A stretch of 64,000 nt of DNA from Ruegeria sp. HKCCD4315 (lineage in GTDB: Bacteria > Pseudomonadota > Alphaproteobacteria > Rhodobacterales > Rhodobacteraceae), in the NCBI RefSeq assembly GCF_013112245.1, contig NZ_WVRN01000001.1, forward strand, positions 1,926,501 to 1,990,500. Direction: 5' to 3'. Under the pieces are notes generated by a model. It was not told the DNA's origin and did no database searches. It saw only the letters and a program-made list of their open reading frames with translations. The translations under genes and the position numbers were made by a program. The number at the start of each line of letters is the position of its first letter. Positions within the stretch are counted from its first letter, which is position 1. This document shows positions 33,738-44,955 of this stretch, piece after piece.

Positions 33738-34934
33738 ATGACTGACAGCTGTGACATCCTGATTTCCGGCGGTGGCATCGCCGGCCTGACCGCAGCAGCG
33801 GTTTTCGGAACAGCAGGCTTTGACGTGATCTGCGTGGACCCGACCCCTCCGATCACTGAGCGGGATGTGGACGGTTCAGACCTGCGCACCACCGCCTTTC
33901 TGCAGCCTGCGCACGGATTGCTCGAACAGTGCGGGCTTTGGGCGCGTCTGGACGCCCATGCAGCGCCTTTGCAAATCATGCGTATCGTAGACGCAGGCGG
34001 AGACGTGCCCGAACCGCGCGTTGTACGCGATTTCAATGCCGCCGACATTTCCGATCAGCCCTTTGGCTGGAACCTGCCCAACTGGCTTCTGCGCCGGGAA
34101 ATGGTGGCGCGACTGGCAGACTTTCCCAATGTCGATTTCCGCCCCGACACAGCTACAACCAGCCTGTTCACGCGGACCGCCGAAGCCCGCGTTGGGCTGA
34201 GCGATGGCAGCCGCGTCCGGTGTAAACTGGTTCTCGCAGCCGATGGCCGCAATTCACCGATGCGAGAGGCCGCAGGAATATCGGTTCACACAACACGGTA
34301 CGGGCAAAAAGCGCTGGCTTTTGCGGTGACCCACCCCATTCCACACGACAACGTCTCGACTGAAATTCACAGATCCGGTGGGCCGTTCACGCTAGTCCCC
34401 TTACCCGATTGGCAGGGACAGCCATCCTCGGCCATTGTCTGGATGGAGCGTGGTCCGAAGGCCATCGACCTTCTGAACCTCGAGCCTGAAGCATTTGAGG
34501 CCGCTATGACCGAACGGTCCTGCGGGTTGTTTGGCCCATTGAAGCTGGCGTCGCGCCGGACGATCTGGCCGATCATCAGCCAGTCGGCGGAACGATTGTC
34601 TGGCGAACGCATTGCCATAATGGCCGAGGCCGCGCATGTTGTGCCGCCGATTGGCGCTCAGGGGTTGAACATGTCTTTGGGTGATCTGCGCTGCCTGATG
34701 GATCTGGCGCAAGCCCGCCCCGAAGGGCTGGGCGATGCTCAGATGCTGGACGCTTATCACAAGGCCCGCCATACCGAGGTCGAAATGCGGGTTAAGGGCA
34801 TCGACCTGTTGAACCGCGCCTCGATGATCGAGGCGCGTCCGTTGCGCGATGCACGGGCCATGGGGTTGAGCGCGCTCTATTCCCTGCCGCCCGTACGCAA
34901 GACGTTGATGCAGATGGGCCTTGGCGTTCGCTAA
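33738..34934 (+). CDS. UbiH/UbiF-family FAD-dependent hydroxylase
   Basis: 398 aa. FAD-binding GxGxxG-type site GGGIAGLTAAAV near the N-terminus, the ADGRNS motif (about 168-173) and the second flavin site AEAAHVVPPIGAQGLNM (canonical GDAAH becomes EAAH). These are single-component monooxygenases; UbiH-like members hydroxylate the ubiquinone ring. Which ring position, or whether another aromatic, cannot be told. The ATG at 33738 follows GAGG. Confidence 0.88.
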   Translation: MTDSCDILISGGGIAGLTAAAVFGTAGFDVICVDPTPPITERDVDGSDLRTTAFLQPAHGLLEQCGLWARLDAHAAPLQIMRIVDAGGDVPEPRVVRDFNAADISDQPFGWNLPNWLLRREMVARLADFPNVDFRPDTATTSLFTRTAEARVGLSDGSRVRCKLVLAADGRNSPMREAAGISVHTTRYGQKALAFAVTHPIPHDNVSTEIHRSGGPFTLVPLPDWQGQPSSAIVWMERGPKAIDLLNLEPEAFEAAMTERSCGLFGPLKLASRRTIWPIISQSAERLSGERIAIMAEAAHVVPPIGAQGLNMSLGDLRCLMDLAQARPEGLGDAQMLDAYHKARHTEVEMRVKGIDLLNRASMIEARPLRDARAMGLSALYSLPPVRKTLMQMGLGVR

Positions 34935-34946
34935 GGCCCGGTCAGT

Positions 34947-36074
34947 TTACAGAACCTGATCCAACACCCGTTTCAAACGCGCGATGGTGCCATCCACATC
35001 GTAGAGCTTGTCCAGCCCGAACAGACCTAGTCGGAAGGTGCTGAACCCTTCGGGCTCATCACATTGCAGGGGCACGCCAGCAGCAATCTGCATCCCCAAC
35101 GCCGCAAATTTCTTGCCGTTCTGAATGTCGGGGTCCGAAGTATAGCTGACGACAACGCCGGGCGCGCCAAAACCATCTGCAGCTACTGAAACGATGCCTT
35201 TGTCCTTCAACATGGACCGCACACCGTCACCCAGTGCCCATTGCGCCTCACGCAGTTTCTCGAACCCGTAATCTTTGGTCTCTGCCATGGTATCGCGGAA
35301 GGCCAACAACGCGTCGGTCGGCATCGTTGCGTGATAAGCATGACCGCCATTTTCATAGGCCTGCATGATCTGACGCCACTTTTTCAGATCCACTGCAAAA
35401 CTGTCGGAGTCTGTTTCCTGTAAACGAGCTTCGCCCCGCTCGGATAGCATGACAAGGCCAGCACAAGGCGATGCGCTCCACCCTTTCTGGGGGGCAGAAA
35501 TCAGAACATCGACGCCTGTCGCCCGCATATCCACCCAAGCGCACCCAGATGCGATACAATCCAACACCATCAGCGCACCAACCTCATGCGCGGCCGCTGC
35601 CAAAGCGGTCACATAATCATCAGGCAAAATCACACCGGCAGATGTTTCAACATGCGGGGCAAACACGACGCCCGGTTTTTGCGACCGAATGGCTTCGACA
35701 ACCTCTTCAATGGGGGCTGGCGCAAAGGGCGACGGGCTGGAGTTGCCTGTCTGACGGGCCTTCATAACTGTAGCGCTTTGCGTCAGGGATCCGCTTTCGA
35801 TGATCTGGCTCCACCGGTACGAGAACCACCCGTTCCGAACCACCAAAACATCCGCCCCCCGCGCAAACTGACGGGCTACGGCCTCCATAGCATAGGTGCC
35901 ACCGCCGGGAATGACAGCGACGCCTTCAGCGTTATACACCTCTTTCAACATGTCCGAGATGTCCCGCATGACCTGTTGGAATTTCTGCGACATGTGGTTC
36001 AGCGAGCGGTCGGTGAACACCACCGAAAACTCTTCAAGTCCGTTCGGGTCAACGGTATCCAATAACGCTGGCAT
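34947..36074 (-). CDS. Class V aminotransferase (alanine-glyoxylate/serine-pyruvate type)
   Basis: 375 aa PLP enzyme. VIPGGGTYAMEAVARQF near the N-terminus binds the cofactor phosphate; VLDCIASGCAWVDM and the Lys-containing SAPQKGWSASP mark the Schiff-base site. The family includes alanine-glyoxylate, serine-pyruvate and 2-aminoethylphosphonate transaminases. Exact substrates are open. A HutC-type regulator is divergent from it and may control it. Confidence 0.88.
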   Translation of the reverse strand: MPALLDTVDPNGLEEFSVVFTDRSLNHMSQKFQQVMRDISDMLKEVYNAEGVAVIPGGGTYAMEAVARQFARGADVLVVRNGWFSYRWSQIIESGSLTQSATVMKARQTGNSSPSPFAPAPIEEVVEAIRSQKPGVVFAPHVETSAGVILPDDYVTALAAAAHEVGALMVLDCIASGCAWVDMRATGVDVLISAPQKGWSASPCAGLVMLSERGEARLQETDSDSFAVDLKKWRQIMQAYENGGHAYHATMPTDALLAFRDTMAETKDYGFEKLREAQWALGDGVRSMLKDKGIVSVAADGFGAPGVVVSYTSDPDIQNGKKFAALGMQIAAGVPLQCDEPEGFSTFRLGLFGLDKLYDVDGTIARLKRVLDQVL

Positions 36075-36308
36075 TCCTCATCCTTTCCAAAAACGTTTTC
36101 GAGAACCTGATCTCTTTGCCAGCCTCCGTAAAGCACTTTCGCGACAAAAAAGGTGACGCAACGGCATGCTGCGCTTAATCACAAATGCTGCGCCAGATCC
36201 TGCTGAATCACCCATAAATGACGCCAAGTAGTGTCACCTTCCCCTTTACACTTCTGCTTGCTTCTGAACAGATGCACACACTTTATACTTGAAGGGATAA
36301 TTCCACCC

Positions 36309-37010
36309 GTGACTATACAAAAGCGGATAAGCTTCCAGTCCGTTCGAGACGAAGTTAAACGGCGTATTGAAAGCCGCGTCTGGCCACAAGGATCGCTTTT
36401 ACCAACCGAAACGCAATTGGCCGAAGAGTTCAATTGCGCGCGTGCCACTGTGAACCGCGCCCTAAGGGAATTGGCCGAACAGGGTTTTGTTGAGCGCAAA
36501 CGTAAAAGCGGAACGCGGGTCAAAAAGGAACCAAGCAAACACGCCAAGCTTGAGTTTTCTCTGGCCCGTCAAATGGTTGAAAGCCAAAACGCGACCTATC
36601 GCTATGCTTTGGTCGAGCGTAACGTCGTGGAAAGCCCCGGCTGGTTAGCTTCGCAATTGGATTTGCCCAATGACATGCGCGTTCTGCATGTCACATGTAT
36701 GCACTACGCGGACAACCGACCGTTTCAGTTGGAAGAGCGCTGGATCAATATCGACGCGGTCCCGGATGTGGAAACCGCTGACCTGAGCGGACACGGGCCG
36801 CATGAATGGCTACTGCACGCAGCCCCATTCACCGAGGCAGAAATCGCCTTCTGCGCGATCTCGGCCGACGCAAAACTGGCAGAGTTTATGGGCACCACAA
36901 CAGGCACCTCCATGATTCAGATGGAACGCACCACGTGGAAAGAGGATAAACCTTTGACGTTCGCCCGTATGACCCACCATCCGGGGTATTGCGTCCGTAC
37001 AAAATACTGA
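36309..37010 (+). CDS. GntR-family regulator, HutC/UTRA type
   Basis: 233 aa from the GTG at 36309. Winged helix (TETQLAEEFNCARATVNRALRELAEQGFVER) and UTRA effector domain (RVLHVTCMHYADNRPFQLEERWIN). HutC regulators repress histidine use, and the relatives PhnF and NagR bind phosphonates and amino sugars. No hut genes are here; the divergent aminotransferase is the natural candidate target. An upstream ATG would add 26 unlikely residues. Confidence 0.87.
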   Translation: MTIQKRISFQSVRDEVKRRIESRVWPQGSLLPTETQLAEEFNCARATVNRALRELAEQGFVERKRKSGTRVKKEPSKHAKLEFSLARQMVESQNATYRYALVERNVVESPGWLASQLDLPNDMRVLHVTCMHYADNRPFQLEERWINIDAVPDVETADLSGHGPHEWLLHAAPFTEAEIAFCAISADAKLAEFMGTTTGTSMIQMERTTWKEDKPLTFARMTHHPGYCVRTKY

Positions 37011-37016
37011 GGCATC

Positions 37017-37475
37017 TCAACCAAGCGGTCCGGGCAAGCGTTCTTCGCTCAGCAAAACGTTTGCCTCGACATCCCCTGCACCGGGTAAGGTCATGATCCG
37101 GCGCCGCAACACACGTTCAAAATCAGATAAATCCCGTGCGACAACGCGCAGGCGATAATCATATAAGCCCAGAACATGCTCGACGGTCTGCACCTCGGGA
37201 ATGGCACTTACGGCGCGTTCAAAATCCTCAAGACTGATCTGACCTTTTCGCCCGAGTTTCACACCCAGAAACACCGTTACCCCAAAGCCAAGCGCCTCGG
37301 CGTTCAAGCGCAAACGCCGCCCCTTGATGATCCCTGCTTCTTCTAACCGGCGGATACGCCGCCAGGTGGCGGGTTGAGACAATTCAAACCTGCGCCCCAA
37401 CGCACCCGCGCTTTGTGTCGCGTCCTGTTGCAGAGCGCGCAGCAAGCGGCGGTCAACTTCGTCCAACTCGATCAT
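37017..37475 (-). CDS. Lrp/AsnC-family regulator (second of a pair)
   Basis: 152 aa. N-terminal helix-turn-helix (RRFELSQPATWRRIRRLEEAGII) and the C-terminal RAM/ligand-binding domain. Such proteins form octamers and respond to amino acids. The gene overlaps the upstream Lrp gene by 4 bp (ATGA), so they are translationally coupled. Likely target: the divergent ilvC, or its own operon. Confidence 0.9.
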   Translation of the reverse strand: MIELDEVDRRLLRALQQDATQSAGALGRRFELSQPATWRRIRRLEEAGIIKGRRLRLNAEALGFGVTVFLGVKLGRKGQISLEDFERAVSAIPEVQTVEHVLGLYDYRLRVVARDLSDFERVLRRRIMTLPGAGDVEANVLLSEERLPGPLG

Positions 37476-37927
37476 ACCGGCAGCACCTCATCCCGTTTGA
37501 CCCGCGCGATATGCATCAGCGCTTCGATGTCGGCGATATGAGGTAAGGTCAGAATCCGATCGCGATACAGCTGTTGGTAGTGGTTCATGTCCTTGGCAAT
37601 GACCGAAAGGCGTACATCCACACGTCCCAGAAAGGTCTGGATCTCAACTACCTCGGCCACATCGCGCGCTTCCTCGGTAAACTCGTCAAAGGCCCGCGCC
37701 TGTGTCTTATCCAGCGTGATCCGAAGCGAAACCTCGACCGCATAACCCATGGCGGTCCAATCAATCACGGCCTCTTGTCCTTCGATAATCCCGGCCGCCT
37801 GCATCTTTTCGATCCGCCGCCAACAGACCCCGGCGCTGATCCGGCACAGATCAGCCAGTTCTGCTGTTGTCAGGCTTGGCGCGGCCTGAAAATGGCGCAA
37901 GATGCGCCGATCAATGTCATCAAGCAT
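37472..37927 (-). CDS. Lrp/AsnC-family regulator (first of a pair)
   Basis: 151 aa. Helix-turn-helix ELADLCRISAGVCWRRIEKMQAAGII and RAM domain. A paralogue of its operon partner, sharing the rare WRRI turn. It is divergent from ilvC across 131 bp, a common arrangement for a local activator or repressor of branched-chain amino-acid genes; whether the two proteins form a hetero-oligomer is open. Confidence 0.9.
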   Translation of the reverse strand: MLDDIDRRILRHFQAAPSLTTAELADLCRISAGVCWRRIEKMQAAGIIEGQEAVIDWTAMGYAVEVSLRITLDKTQARAFDEFTEEARDVAEVVEIQTFLGRVDVRLSVIAKDMNHYQQLYRDRILTLPHIADIEALMHIARVKRDEVLPV

Positions 37928-38040
37928 GATTTTTTTACTTTTCTTACTCTTTGCGAATTATTCTTCACCTTTTTCACAAATACTCAAGCCCAACGCTATC
38001 GCCAAAATACGATCAGGCATGTAAAACCGCCGCAATCTAA

Positions 38041-39081
<1,041 letters not shown>

Positions 39082-39100
39082 GTCTGACCTCTGTCAGCAC

Positions 39101-39128
39101 AAGGGCGGCCCGAGTGGTCGCCCTTTTT
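39101..39128 (+). terminator. Rho-independent terminator of ilvC
   Basis: AAGGGCGGCC and GGTCGCCCTT, 10-bp stem with one wobble pair, 5-nt loop, then TTT. Confidence 0.88.
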
Positions 39129-39215
39129 CGTTTGCACAAAAAAGCGGCGCGGCCCATAAACACCTGGTCAGATTAACCTTTTTTCCGTTTCACGCAGCCG
39201 CAGCAGGACGAACAA

Positions 39216-40118
39216 ATGGTGCCACAGCCAACAAAACAGGATTGGAGCGGCGTTTTCACGCTGGGCCTCATCTGGGGCGCGACATTCATGGTCGTTGCCA
39301 TGGCGATTGAAGGCTATGGCCCGATCACAGTTGCGACCTCTCGGACGACGCTGGGCGCTGTGACCCTGCTGCTTTTGATGTGGGCGACCGGTCGCAAACT
39401 GCCGGTTCTGACACCAGCGCTCAGCACTTCGATTGTGCTGATCGGTGTCCTGTCCACAGCCGTTCCATTCATGTTGCTGAGTTGGGGACAGCAATTTGTG
39501 CCCTCGGCTTTTGCAGGTCTATCCATGGCCGCAATCCCGTTGATGGTGCTGCCGCTTGCGCATTTCTTCTCGGATGAACCGCTGAACCTGCGCCGCTTTC
39601 TGGGGGTGTGCCTTGGGTTCTCAGGCGCATTGGTTTTGATCGGCCCTGGCCTTGCAAAGTTGGGTCAAGGGGCGGAACCGTTGGCACAATTGGCCTGTAT
39701 TACTGCGGCACTGTGTTACGCCAGTTCTTCTGTGATGACCCGGCGCTGCCCCCCGGTCGATCCCGTGGTGCTGGCGGCCCTGACACTGGTGGTCGGGGCC
39801 ATACTTCTGTTACCGATCATGCTGCTCACCGAAGGTCTGCCGACGTGGCAAGGACCACGCCCGACAATCGCCTTGATTGTGTTGGGATTGGTCCCAACCG
39901 CTTTTGCTACCCTGCTGCGCGTTTCGATCACCCGCAGCGCCGGATCGGTTTTCCTGACATTGGTGAACTATCAGGTTCCAATCTGGTCGATGGTGTTCGG
40001 CGCATGGATCCTGTCCGAGGCCCTGCCCCTGCGCTTTTACATTGCCTTGGGCCTGATCCTGACCGGCATGGCGATCAGCCAATGGTTCAGCCTGCGCAAG
40101 GTTCTGTTCGGACGTTAA
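39216..40118 (+). CDS. EamA/DMT-superfamily transporter
   Basis: 300 aa, ten predicted transmembrane helices in two EamA repeats (breaks near residue 140). Likely an exporter of amino acids or other metabolites, substrate unknown. It converges with glmM, their 3' ends overlapping by 4 bp. The ATG follows AGGA. Confidence 0.88.
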   Translation: MVPQPTKQDWSGVFTLGLIWGATFMVVAMAIEGYGPITVATSRTTLGAVTLLLLMWATGRKLPVLTPALSTSIVLIGVLSTAVPFMLLSWGQQFVPSAFAGLSMAAIPLMVLPLAHFFSDEPLNLRRFLGVCLGFSGALVLIGPGLAKLGQGAEPLAQLACITAALCYASSSVMTRRCPPVDPVVLAALTLVVGAILLLPIMLLTEGLPTWQGPRPTIALIVLGLVPTAFATLLRVSITRSAGSVFLTLVNYQVPIWSMVFGAWILSEALPLRFYIALGLILTGMAISQWFSLRKVLFGR

Positions 40119-41458
40119 CCCGTGGCGGCTTCGACCTCGGCTACGATGCTATCGACGACTTGAGTCAGCAACCCGTCGTCTTCGCACTCGGCCATGACGC
40201 GGATCAGCGGTTCGGTCCCGGATTTGCGGATCAGCAGCCGACCCTGCCCGTTCAGTCGCGCTTCGGCATCTGCGATGGCGGCCTGAACACTCTGAACCTC
40301 TAGCGGAGTTTGCCCGCTGGTATAGCGCACGTTTTTCAGCAACTGCGGCACCGTTTCAAACTGTTTCGACAAATCCGATGCCTTGCGCCCCGACAAGACC
40401 ATTTCAGCCAGAAAATGCAGGCCCGCCATAAGCCCGTCACCGGTGGTGGCATAATCGCTCATCACGATATGGCCGGATTGTTCACCGCCCAGGTTGAAAC
40501 CACCTTCCCGCATCCGCTCGACCACATAGCGGTCGCCGACAGCCGTGCGCTCCAGACGCAACCCCTGCCCTGTCAGATGACGTTCGAGGCCCAGATTGGA
40601 CATCACCGTCGCTACCAGAGCATCGCCTTTCAACTGATCCGACCTCTTCCAAGCCGTTGCAAGCAACGCCATGAGCTGATCGCCGTCGGCCACTTGACCG
40701 GTTTCGTCGACCACAACAACCCGGTCCGCATCGCCATCCAGACAGATACCGACATCTGCACCGTGGGCCACAACCGTTTCTGCGGCCAGTTGCGGCTTTG
40801 TGGATCCGCAATTGAGGTTGATGTTCTTTCCGTTAGGCGAAACGCCGACTGGAATGACATCAGCGCCCAGTTCCCACAAAACCTCGGGCGCAGTGCGGTG
40901 GGCCGCGCCGTTTGCGCAATCGATGACCACTTTCAGACCATCCAGACTCACGTCACGGGGCAAGGACGATTTCACACGCTCGCCATAGCGAAACCGCGCA
41001 TCATCGACACGACGCGCCCGGCCGATATTTCGTGCCTGAGCAGGCTGGACGCCTTCGTCGATCAACCGTTCGATCTCGATCTCGGCCTGATCCGACAGCT
41101 TATAGCCATCGGGTCCAAAAAACTTGATGCCATTGTCTTCTGCCGGATTATGGCTGGCCGAGATCATGACCCCCAAGTCAGCGCGCATGGACCGCGTCAT
41201 GAGACCAACGGCAGGCGTTGGTACGGGCCCCAGAAGCAGCACATTCATACCCGTCGAGGTCAGACCAGCCGTCAGCGCGTTTTCCAGCATGTAACCGGAC
41301 AGACGTGTATCCTTACCGATGACAACCCGGTGCACACCGGTTGCGTCACGGCGAAAGTACCGCCCAACCGCAGCCCCGATGCGCAAGGCCATTTCCGCCG
41401 TCATCGGATGCGTGTTGGCGGTGCCCCGCACCCCGTCGGTTCCGAACAGCTTGCGCAT
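40115..41458 (-). CDS. glmM: Phosphoglucosamine mutase
   Basis: 447 aa. It interconverts glucosamine-6- and glucosamine-1-phosphate for UDP-GlcNAc, hence peptidoglycan and lipid A. The phosphoserine is Ser102 in [12 protein letters not shown]; the metal loop is DGDADR; the phosphate site near the end is [15 protein letters not shown] 41458 follows GGAG; a GTG three codons earlier is less likely. Last gene of the folB-folP-glmM operon, a usual Rhodobacterales order. Confidence 0.97.
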   Translation of the reverse strand: MRKLFGTDGVRGTANTHPMTAEMALRIGAAVGRYFRRDATGVHRVVIGKDTRLSGYMLENALTAGLTSTGMNVLLLGPVPTPAVGLMTRSMRADLGVMISASHNPAEDNGIKFFGPDGYKLSDQAEIEIERLIDEGVQPAQARNIGRARRVDDARFRYGERVKSSLPRDVSLDGLKVVIDCANGAAHRTAPEVLWELGADVIPVGVSPNGKNINLNCGSTKPQLAAETVVAHGADVGICLDGDADRVVVVDETGQVADGDQLMALLATAWKRSDQLKGDALVATVMSNLGLERHLTGQGLRLERTAVGDRYVVERMREGGFNLGGEQSGHIVMSDYATTGDGLMAGLHFLAEMVLSGRKASDLSKQFETVPQLLKNVRYTSGQTPLEVQSVQAAIADAEARLNGQGRLLIRKSGTEPLIRVMAECEDDGLLTQVVDSIVAEVEAATG

Positions 41459-41491
41459 ACGTGTCACTCCGTGATTTGTCGTGAGACCGGA

Positions 41492-42490
41492 TTACCGGAC
41501 AGCAGCCCATAGGCGCAAGGCCTGAGAGGTCTCGGCCACGTCGTGCACGCGAACGATTTGCACGCCCTGAGACAATCCTGCCAGCGCCACGGCAATTGAT
41601 CCCGGCGCGCGCGCAGTCTTGCGTGGCTCTTGCCCGATCGAACCAATGAAACCTTTGCGCGACACGCCCAGCAGGATCGGGCAGCCCAAACCGTGAAAAA
41701 GGCTGAGATTGCGCAGCAGGGTCAGATTGTGATCCTCGGTCTTGCCGAAGCCGATGCCGGGATCAATAATGATCAGATCGCGGCTGAGACCCAAATTTTC
41801 CAGCAGTGCAATCTGGTTTTCCAGAAAGTCGTACACATCCAGCAAAACATCGTCGTAATGCGGATTGTCCTGCATCGTGGCCGGATCGCCCTGCATGTGC
41901 ATGACACAAACCGGGGCGCCCTGTGCTGCACAAAACGGTGCCAGATCTGGATCAAAGGTAAAGCCTGAAACATCGTTCACCAACCCGGCCCCGGCATTGC
42001 AGGCAGCTTTGGCCACATTGGCCTTGCGCGTGTCGATCGAGATCAGAGCATCCGTTTCAGCCCGGATCGCCTCAATCACAGGGCGTGTGCGGGCGATTTC
42101 TGTGTCAGCTGGCACAAAATCAGCGCCGGGGCGGGTAGATTCCCCACCAATATCCAAAATCGTGGCCCCTTGCGCGACCATATCTGCGGCGGCCGTACGC
42201 GCGGCTTCTGCCGAGCTGTGGACGCCCCCATCCGAGAAACTGTCCGGCGTGGCATTCAGAATGCCCATGATATGCGGCACCTGCATGTCCAAGCCCGCAA
42301 TGTTTGCCCGCGCTTGGGTCAAACGGCCCAGATAGTCAGACGGAACCTCTGATACCGCAATAACCTCAGGGTCCGCCCCGCGCCGCAAGGCTTCAACATG
42401 GGTGAACCAAAGCGGTTGACCCGCCAGCGGCACGGCGCCTACAGGGCGTACAGGGCCATGCTGAACCATTGGTCTGTAATAGGTGCTCAC
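41492..42490 (-). CDS. folP: Dihydropteroate synthase
   Basis: 332 aa, some 50 longer than E. coli FolP because of an N-terminal extension (about 1-68). Joins p-aminobenzoate to dihydropterin pyrophosphate in folate synthesis. Family signatures: GILNATPDSFSDGG, DIGGESTRPGA, DPGIGFGK and GVSRKGFIG. It overlaps folB by 4 bp (ATGA), indicating translational coupling. Folate enzymes FolE2 and FolB are also in this window. Confidence 0.96.
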   Translation of the reverse strand: MSTYYRPMVQHGPVRPVGAVPLAGQPLWFTHVEALRRGADPEVIAVSEVPSDYLGRLTQARANIAGLDMQVPHIMGILNATPDSFSDGGVHSSAEAARTAAADMVAQGATILDIGGESTRPGADFVPADTEIARTRPVIEAIRAETDALISIDTRKANVAKAACNAGAGLVNDVSGFTFDPDLAPFCAAQGAPVCVMHMQGDPATMQDNPHYDDVLLDVYDFLENQIALLENLGLSRDLIIIDPGIGFGKTEDHNLTLLRNLSLFHGLGCPILLGVSRKGFIGSIGQEPRKTARAPGSIAVALAGLSQGVQIVRVHDVAETSQALRLWAAVR

Positions 42491-43407
42491 AGCTGAGCCT
42501 GATCCACGGCAACCGCGCGCAAGGGCGTTTTGGGTTCTTTTGGCAATGCGCCGCCGATCACCAGCATTTCGCTGGCTTCAAAGGTTGCTGCGAACCAGGC
42601 AGCAAGGGCCACAGCATCAGATGGCGCAGCAGAAGGACCGTCAACCGCATCCAACACAATCTTGGACGGGGCCCAAACACAGATCTGTCCGTTCTTCATC
42701 GCCCAATCCAGTTCCGTCCGGGTGGAAACCACCACGCAGCGGTGATCTCGTGCAGCTAGAACCCATGCATTCTGTTCAATAGCCAGCAAATCGATACGGC
42801 GCTGCGTCATCGCGTGGCCAGTTTGGGGCGCGTCCAGATCCGACGCCCCGACGCACAGGATCAACGGGCGCTGGCGGTTCTCCAACTGATCGATCCAACC
42901 GGTCAGATTGTCCGAGGAAATGGCTTCGTTCGACAGGTAAACTAGACGCGGATGCGGGCGTTCCTCTTCGACCATTTCGTGATGGACCGAGTCCTTCCCA
43001 CGTACGATTTCAACACCCAAAGCCCCCGGACCGCGATCCAGTTTTTCGATGCGAACAAAGACCCTTACGGCCTGAGGTTCAAGAAGAATGCGCTCCGCCA
43101 CGCGTTCCGCCAGCGTCTCGAGCAGGTTCAAGCGTTCTGCAGCCAATTCAAAGGCTATGGCTTCGGTGACCCGGTCATAGGACAGGATCCGATCAACGTC
43201 GTCGTCAATATCGGCAGTCAGCGGGCGCACCTCGACCACGATGTTAAAGCAAATTCGTTGGGTTGTGCCCCGTTCGGCCTGAAAGGCACCGATTTCGACT
43301 TCAACGATGTGATCGCGCAGCGAAATGCGATCCAGCGGTCCTCGGGGAGAAGTCGCCTCGGACCTCTCAGAGGGGTGTGCAAATGCCAGGCGGATTTCAG
43401 AACTCAT
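42487..43407 (-). CDS. folB: Dihydroneopterin aldolase with a C-terminal extension
   Basis: 306 aa, whereas FolB is about 120. The FolB domain (about 25-125) cleaves dihydroneopterin; ISLRDHIVEVEIGAFQAERG and LLETLAERVAERIL are typical, the Glu in the last being near the active site. Residues 145-306 form a second domain with VWAPSKIVLDA and PSDAVALAAWFAATFEASEMLVIGG, which resembles the end of amino-acid-kinase-fold proteins. First gene of the operon. Confidence 0.88.
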   Translation of the reverse strand: MSSEIRLAFAHPSERSEATSPRGPLDRISLRDHIVEVEIGAFQAERGTTQRICFNIVVEVRPLTADIDDDVDRILSYDRVTEAIAFELAAERLNLLETLAERVAERILLEPQAVRVFVRIEKLDRGPGALGVEIVRGKDSVHHEMVEEERPHPRLVYLSNEAISSDNLTGWIDQLENRQRPLILCVGASDLDAPQTGHAMTQRRIDLLAIEQNAWVLAARDHRCVVVSTRTELDWAMKNGQICVWAPSKIVLDAVDGPSAAPSDAVALAAWFAATFEASEMLVIGGALPKEPKTPLRAVAVDQAQL

Positions 43408-43508
43408 GGGTCAGGCCTTTTCGGGCTCGTTGCAAAGATTGCCTACTATAGGCTTTGCCGGGGCCTATAGCACTCAAACAAGCGCCATTCCAACCGCCGA
43501 TTGCGGCG

Positions 43509-44882
43509 TCAGGCGACCCTAAACCAACTCATCATGCCGGATGCGGCATGTCCCAGCATATGGCAATGCAAAAGCCAGTCGCCCGGATTGTGCGCGACCA
43601 AAGCGATCTGGCGAGTTTGCCCCCGCCCCACCAGAACAGTGTCGCGCCAAGGGCCAAGGGAACCGTCATCCAGAACCAAGCGGAAGTGATGCCCATGCAA
43701 ATGCATCGCGTGTGGAAAGGCTGTTTCATTCACGAACTCCACCCTGTGCAGGCTGCCGATAGCGGCATCCAGAAATGGATCATCGGGCCGTTCTGCATGA
43801 CCGTTCAGCGCCCAGAACCGACCCAGCTGTGCCAGTTCACGGCCTGACAACTCGGTTGCGCCAAGCCGCGCGCTTTCCAACCATCGCATCGCACCGCCCT
43901 GCAAAACCATTTTATGCAAGGGTGCATCTTCAATATTCTTGATTTCCGGCAAAGGATTGGGCGGCAATGCTGACACGCTCTGCCTTTGCGCCTTTGCGGC
44001 ATCGCCTGTAACGTCGAACCGCGCCAGACCAAAGGCACCATCCCGTTCAACACTGACGAGACTGGCGGTATCACCTTCGGTGACGACGTCGACAATCAGA
44101 TCCGCACGTTGTGCAGGTGCTAATGGGAACGATCCTGACAGTTGTAACGGAGTTTCCAGCGGCATGCCGTCGAGGGCAGCGATCCAACCTGAAAGACCGT
44201 CGAGATCCAGATCATAGACCCGGGCGTTAGAGGCATTGATCAAGCGCAGTCGAAGGCGTTCATGCCTTTGCACAGAAAAGGCTGGGTCAAACGACCCGTT
44301 TACGGTGACGATATTGCCAAGCCGACCCGCATGGCTCAGATCATGGCCGTTGTCGAAATCGTCTGTTATCTGCGCCGTTTCCGGGTTTAATCGCCAATCA
44401 TCCAGCATCAGTATCAGGTCCTGATCGACATCTGGCGTTTGTGCCTCTTCCACGATCAGCGGCCCGTAAAGGCCCCGCGCAACCTGTTCGATTGACCTGT
44501 TATGCGAATGGTACCAATAGGTCCCGGCATCAGGCGCGACGAAGTCATAGTCAAAGGAACCTCCCGTTTCGACCGCATCTTGCGTCAAACCGGGCACACC
44601 ATCCATGGCGTTTTCTATTCGGATTCCATGCCAATGAACCGAGGTCGGTTGGGGAAGCTGATTCACAAGCTTGCGCTGAACACGTCTGCCCTGCCCAACC
44701 CTTATGGTGGTTCCGGGGACAGAGCCATCGAAGCTCCAAACTGTTGTGTCAGGAAATCCGTCGGGCGCAACACGTTGCCGGGCTTCGCGCGCTTCAAGCG
44801 ACGGGAAATCGGCCCGTGCCGCAAGCGGCAGCGTCGCGGCTGCAGCAGCCGTTTTCAGAATGTGTCTTCGTGTAAAAAGCAT
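43509..44882 (-). CDS. Periplasmic multicopper oxidase (Tat-exported)
   Basis: 457 aa. Twin-arginine signal peptide (FTRRHILK followed by an Ala-rich stretch, cleavage near ARA). The copper-binding motifs are complete: HWHG, YWYHSH, HAMHLHGHHF and HCHMLGHAASGMM, the last with the type 1 copper Cys-His pair. Such enzymes oxidise metal ions or phenols with oxygen; CueO-like copper tolerance is one possibility. A Met-poor sequence argues against a classical CueO insert. The ATG at 44882 follows AGGAGG. Confidence 0.9.
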   Translation of the reverse strand: MLFTRRHILKTAAAAATLPLAARADFPSLEAREARQRVAPDGFPDTTVWSFDGSVPGTTIRVGQGRRVQRKLVNQLPQPTSVHWHGIRIENAMDGVPGLTQDAVETGGSFDYDFVAPDAGTYWYHSHNRSIEQVARGLYGPLIVEEAQTPDVDQDLILMLDDWRLNPETAQITDDFDNGHDLSHAGRLGNIVTVNGSFDPAFSVQRHERLRLRLINASNARVYDLDLDGLSGWIAALDGMPLETPLQLSGSFPLAPAQRADLIVDVVTEGDTASLVSVERDGAFGLARFDVTGDAAKAQRQSVSALPPNPLPEIKNIEDAPLHKMVLQGGAMRWLESARLGATELSGRELAQLGRFWALNGHAERPDDPFLDAAIGSLHRVEFVNETAFPHAMHLHGHHFRLVLDDGSLGPWRDTVLVGRGQTRQIALVAHNPGDWLLHCHMLGHAASGMMSWFRVA

Positions 44883-44955
44883 TACGGGCCTCCTGGCTCG
44901 TAATATAGACTGCAACTTTCCCCGCGCCATCAAGCTTCCAGCGCGGGTGCGTCAA

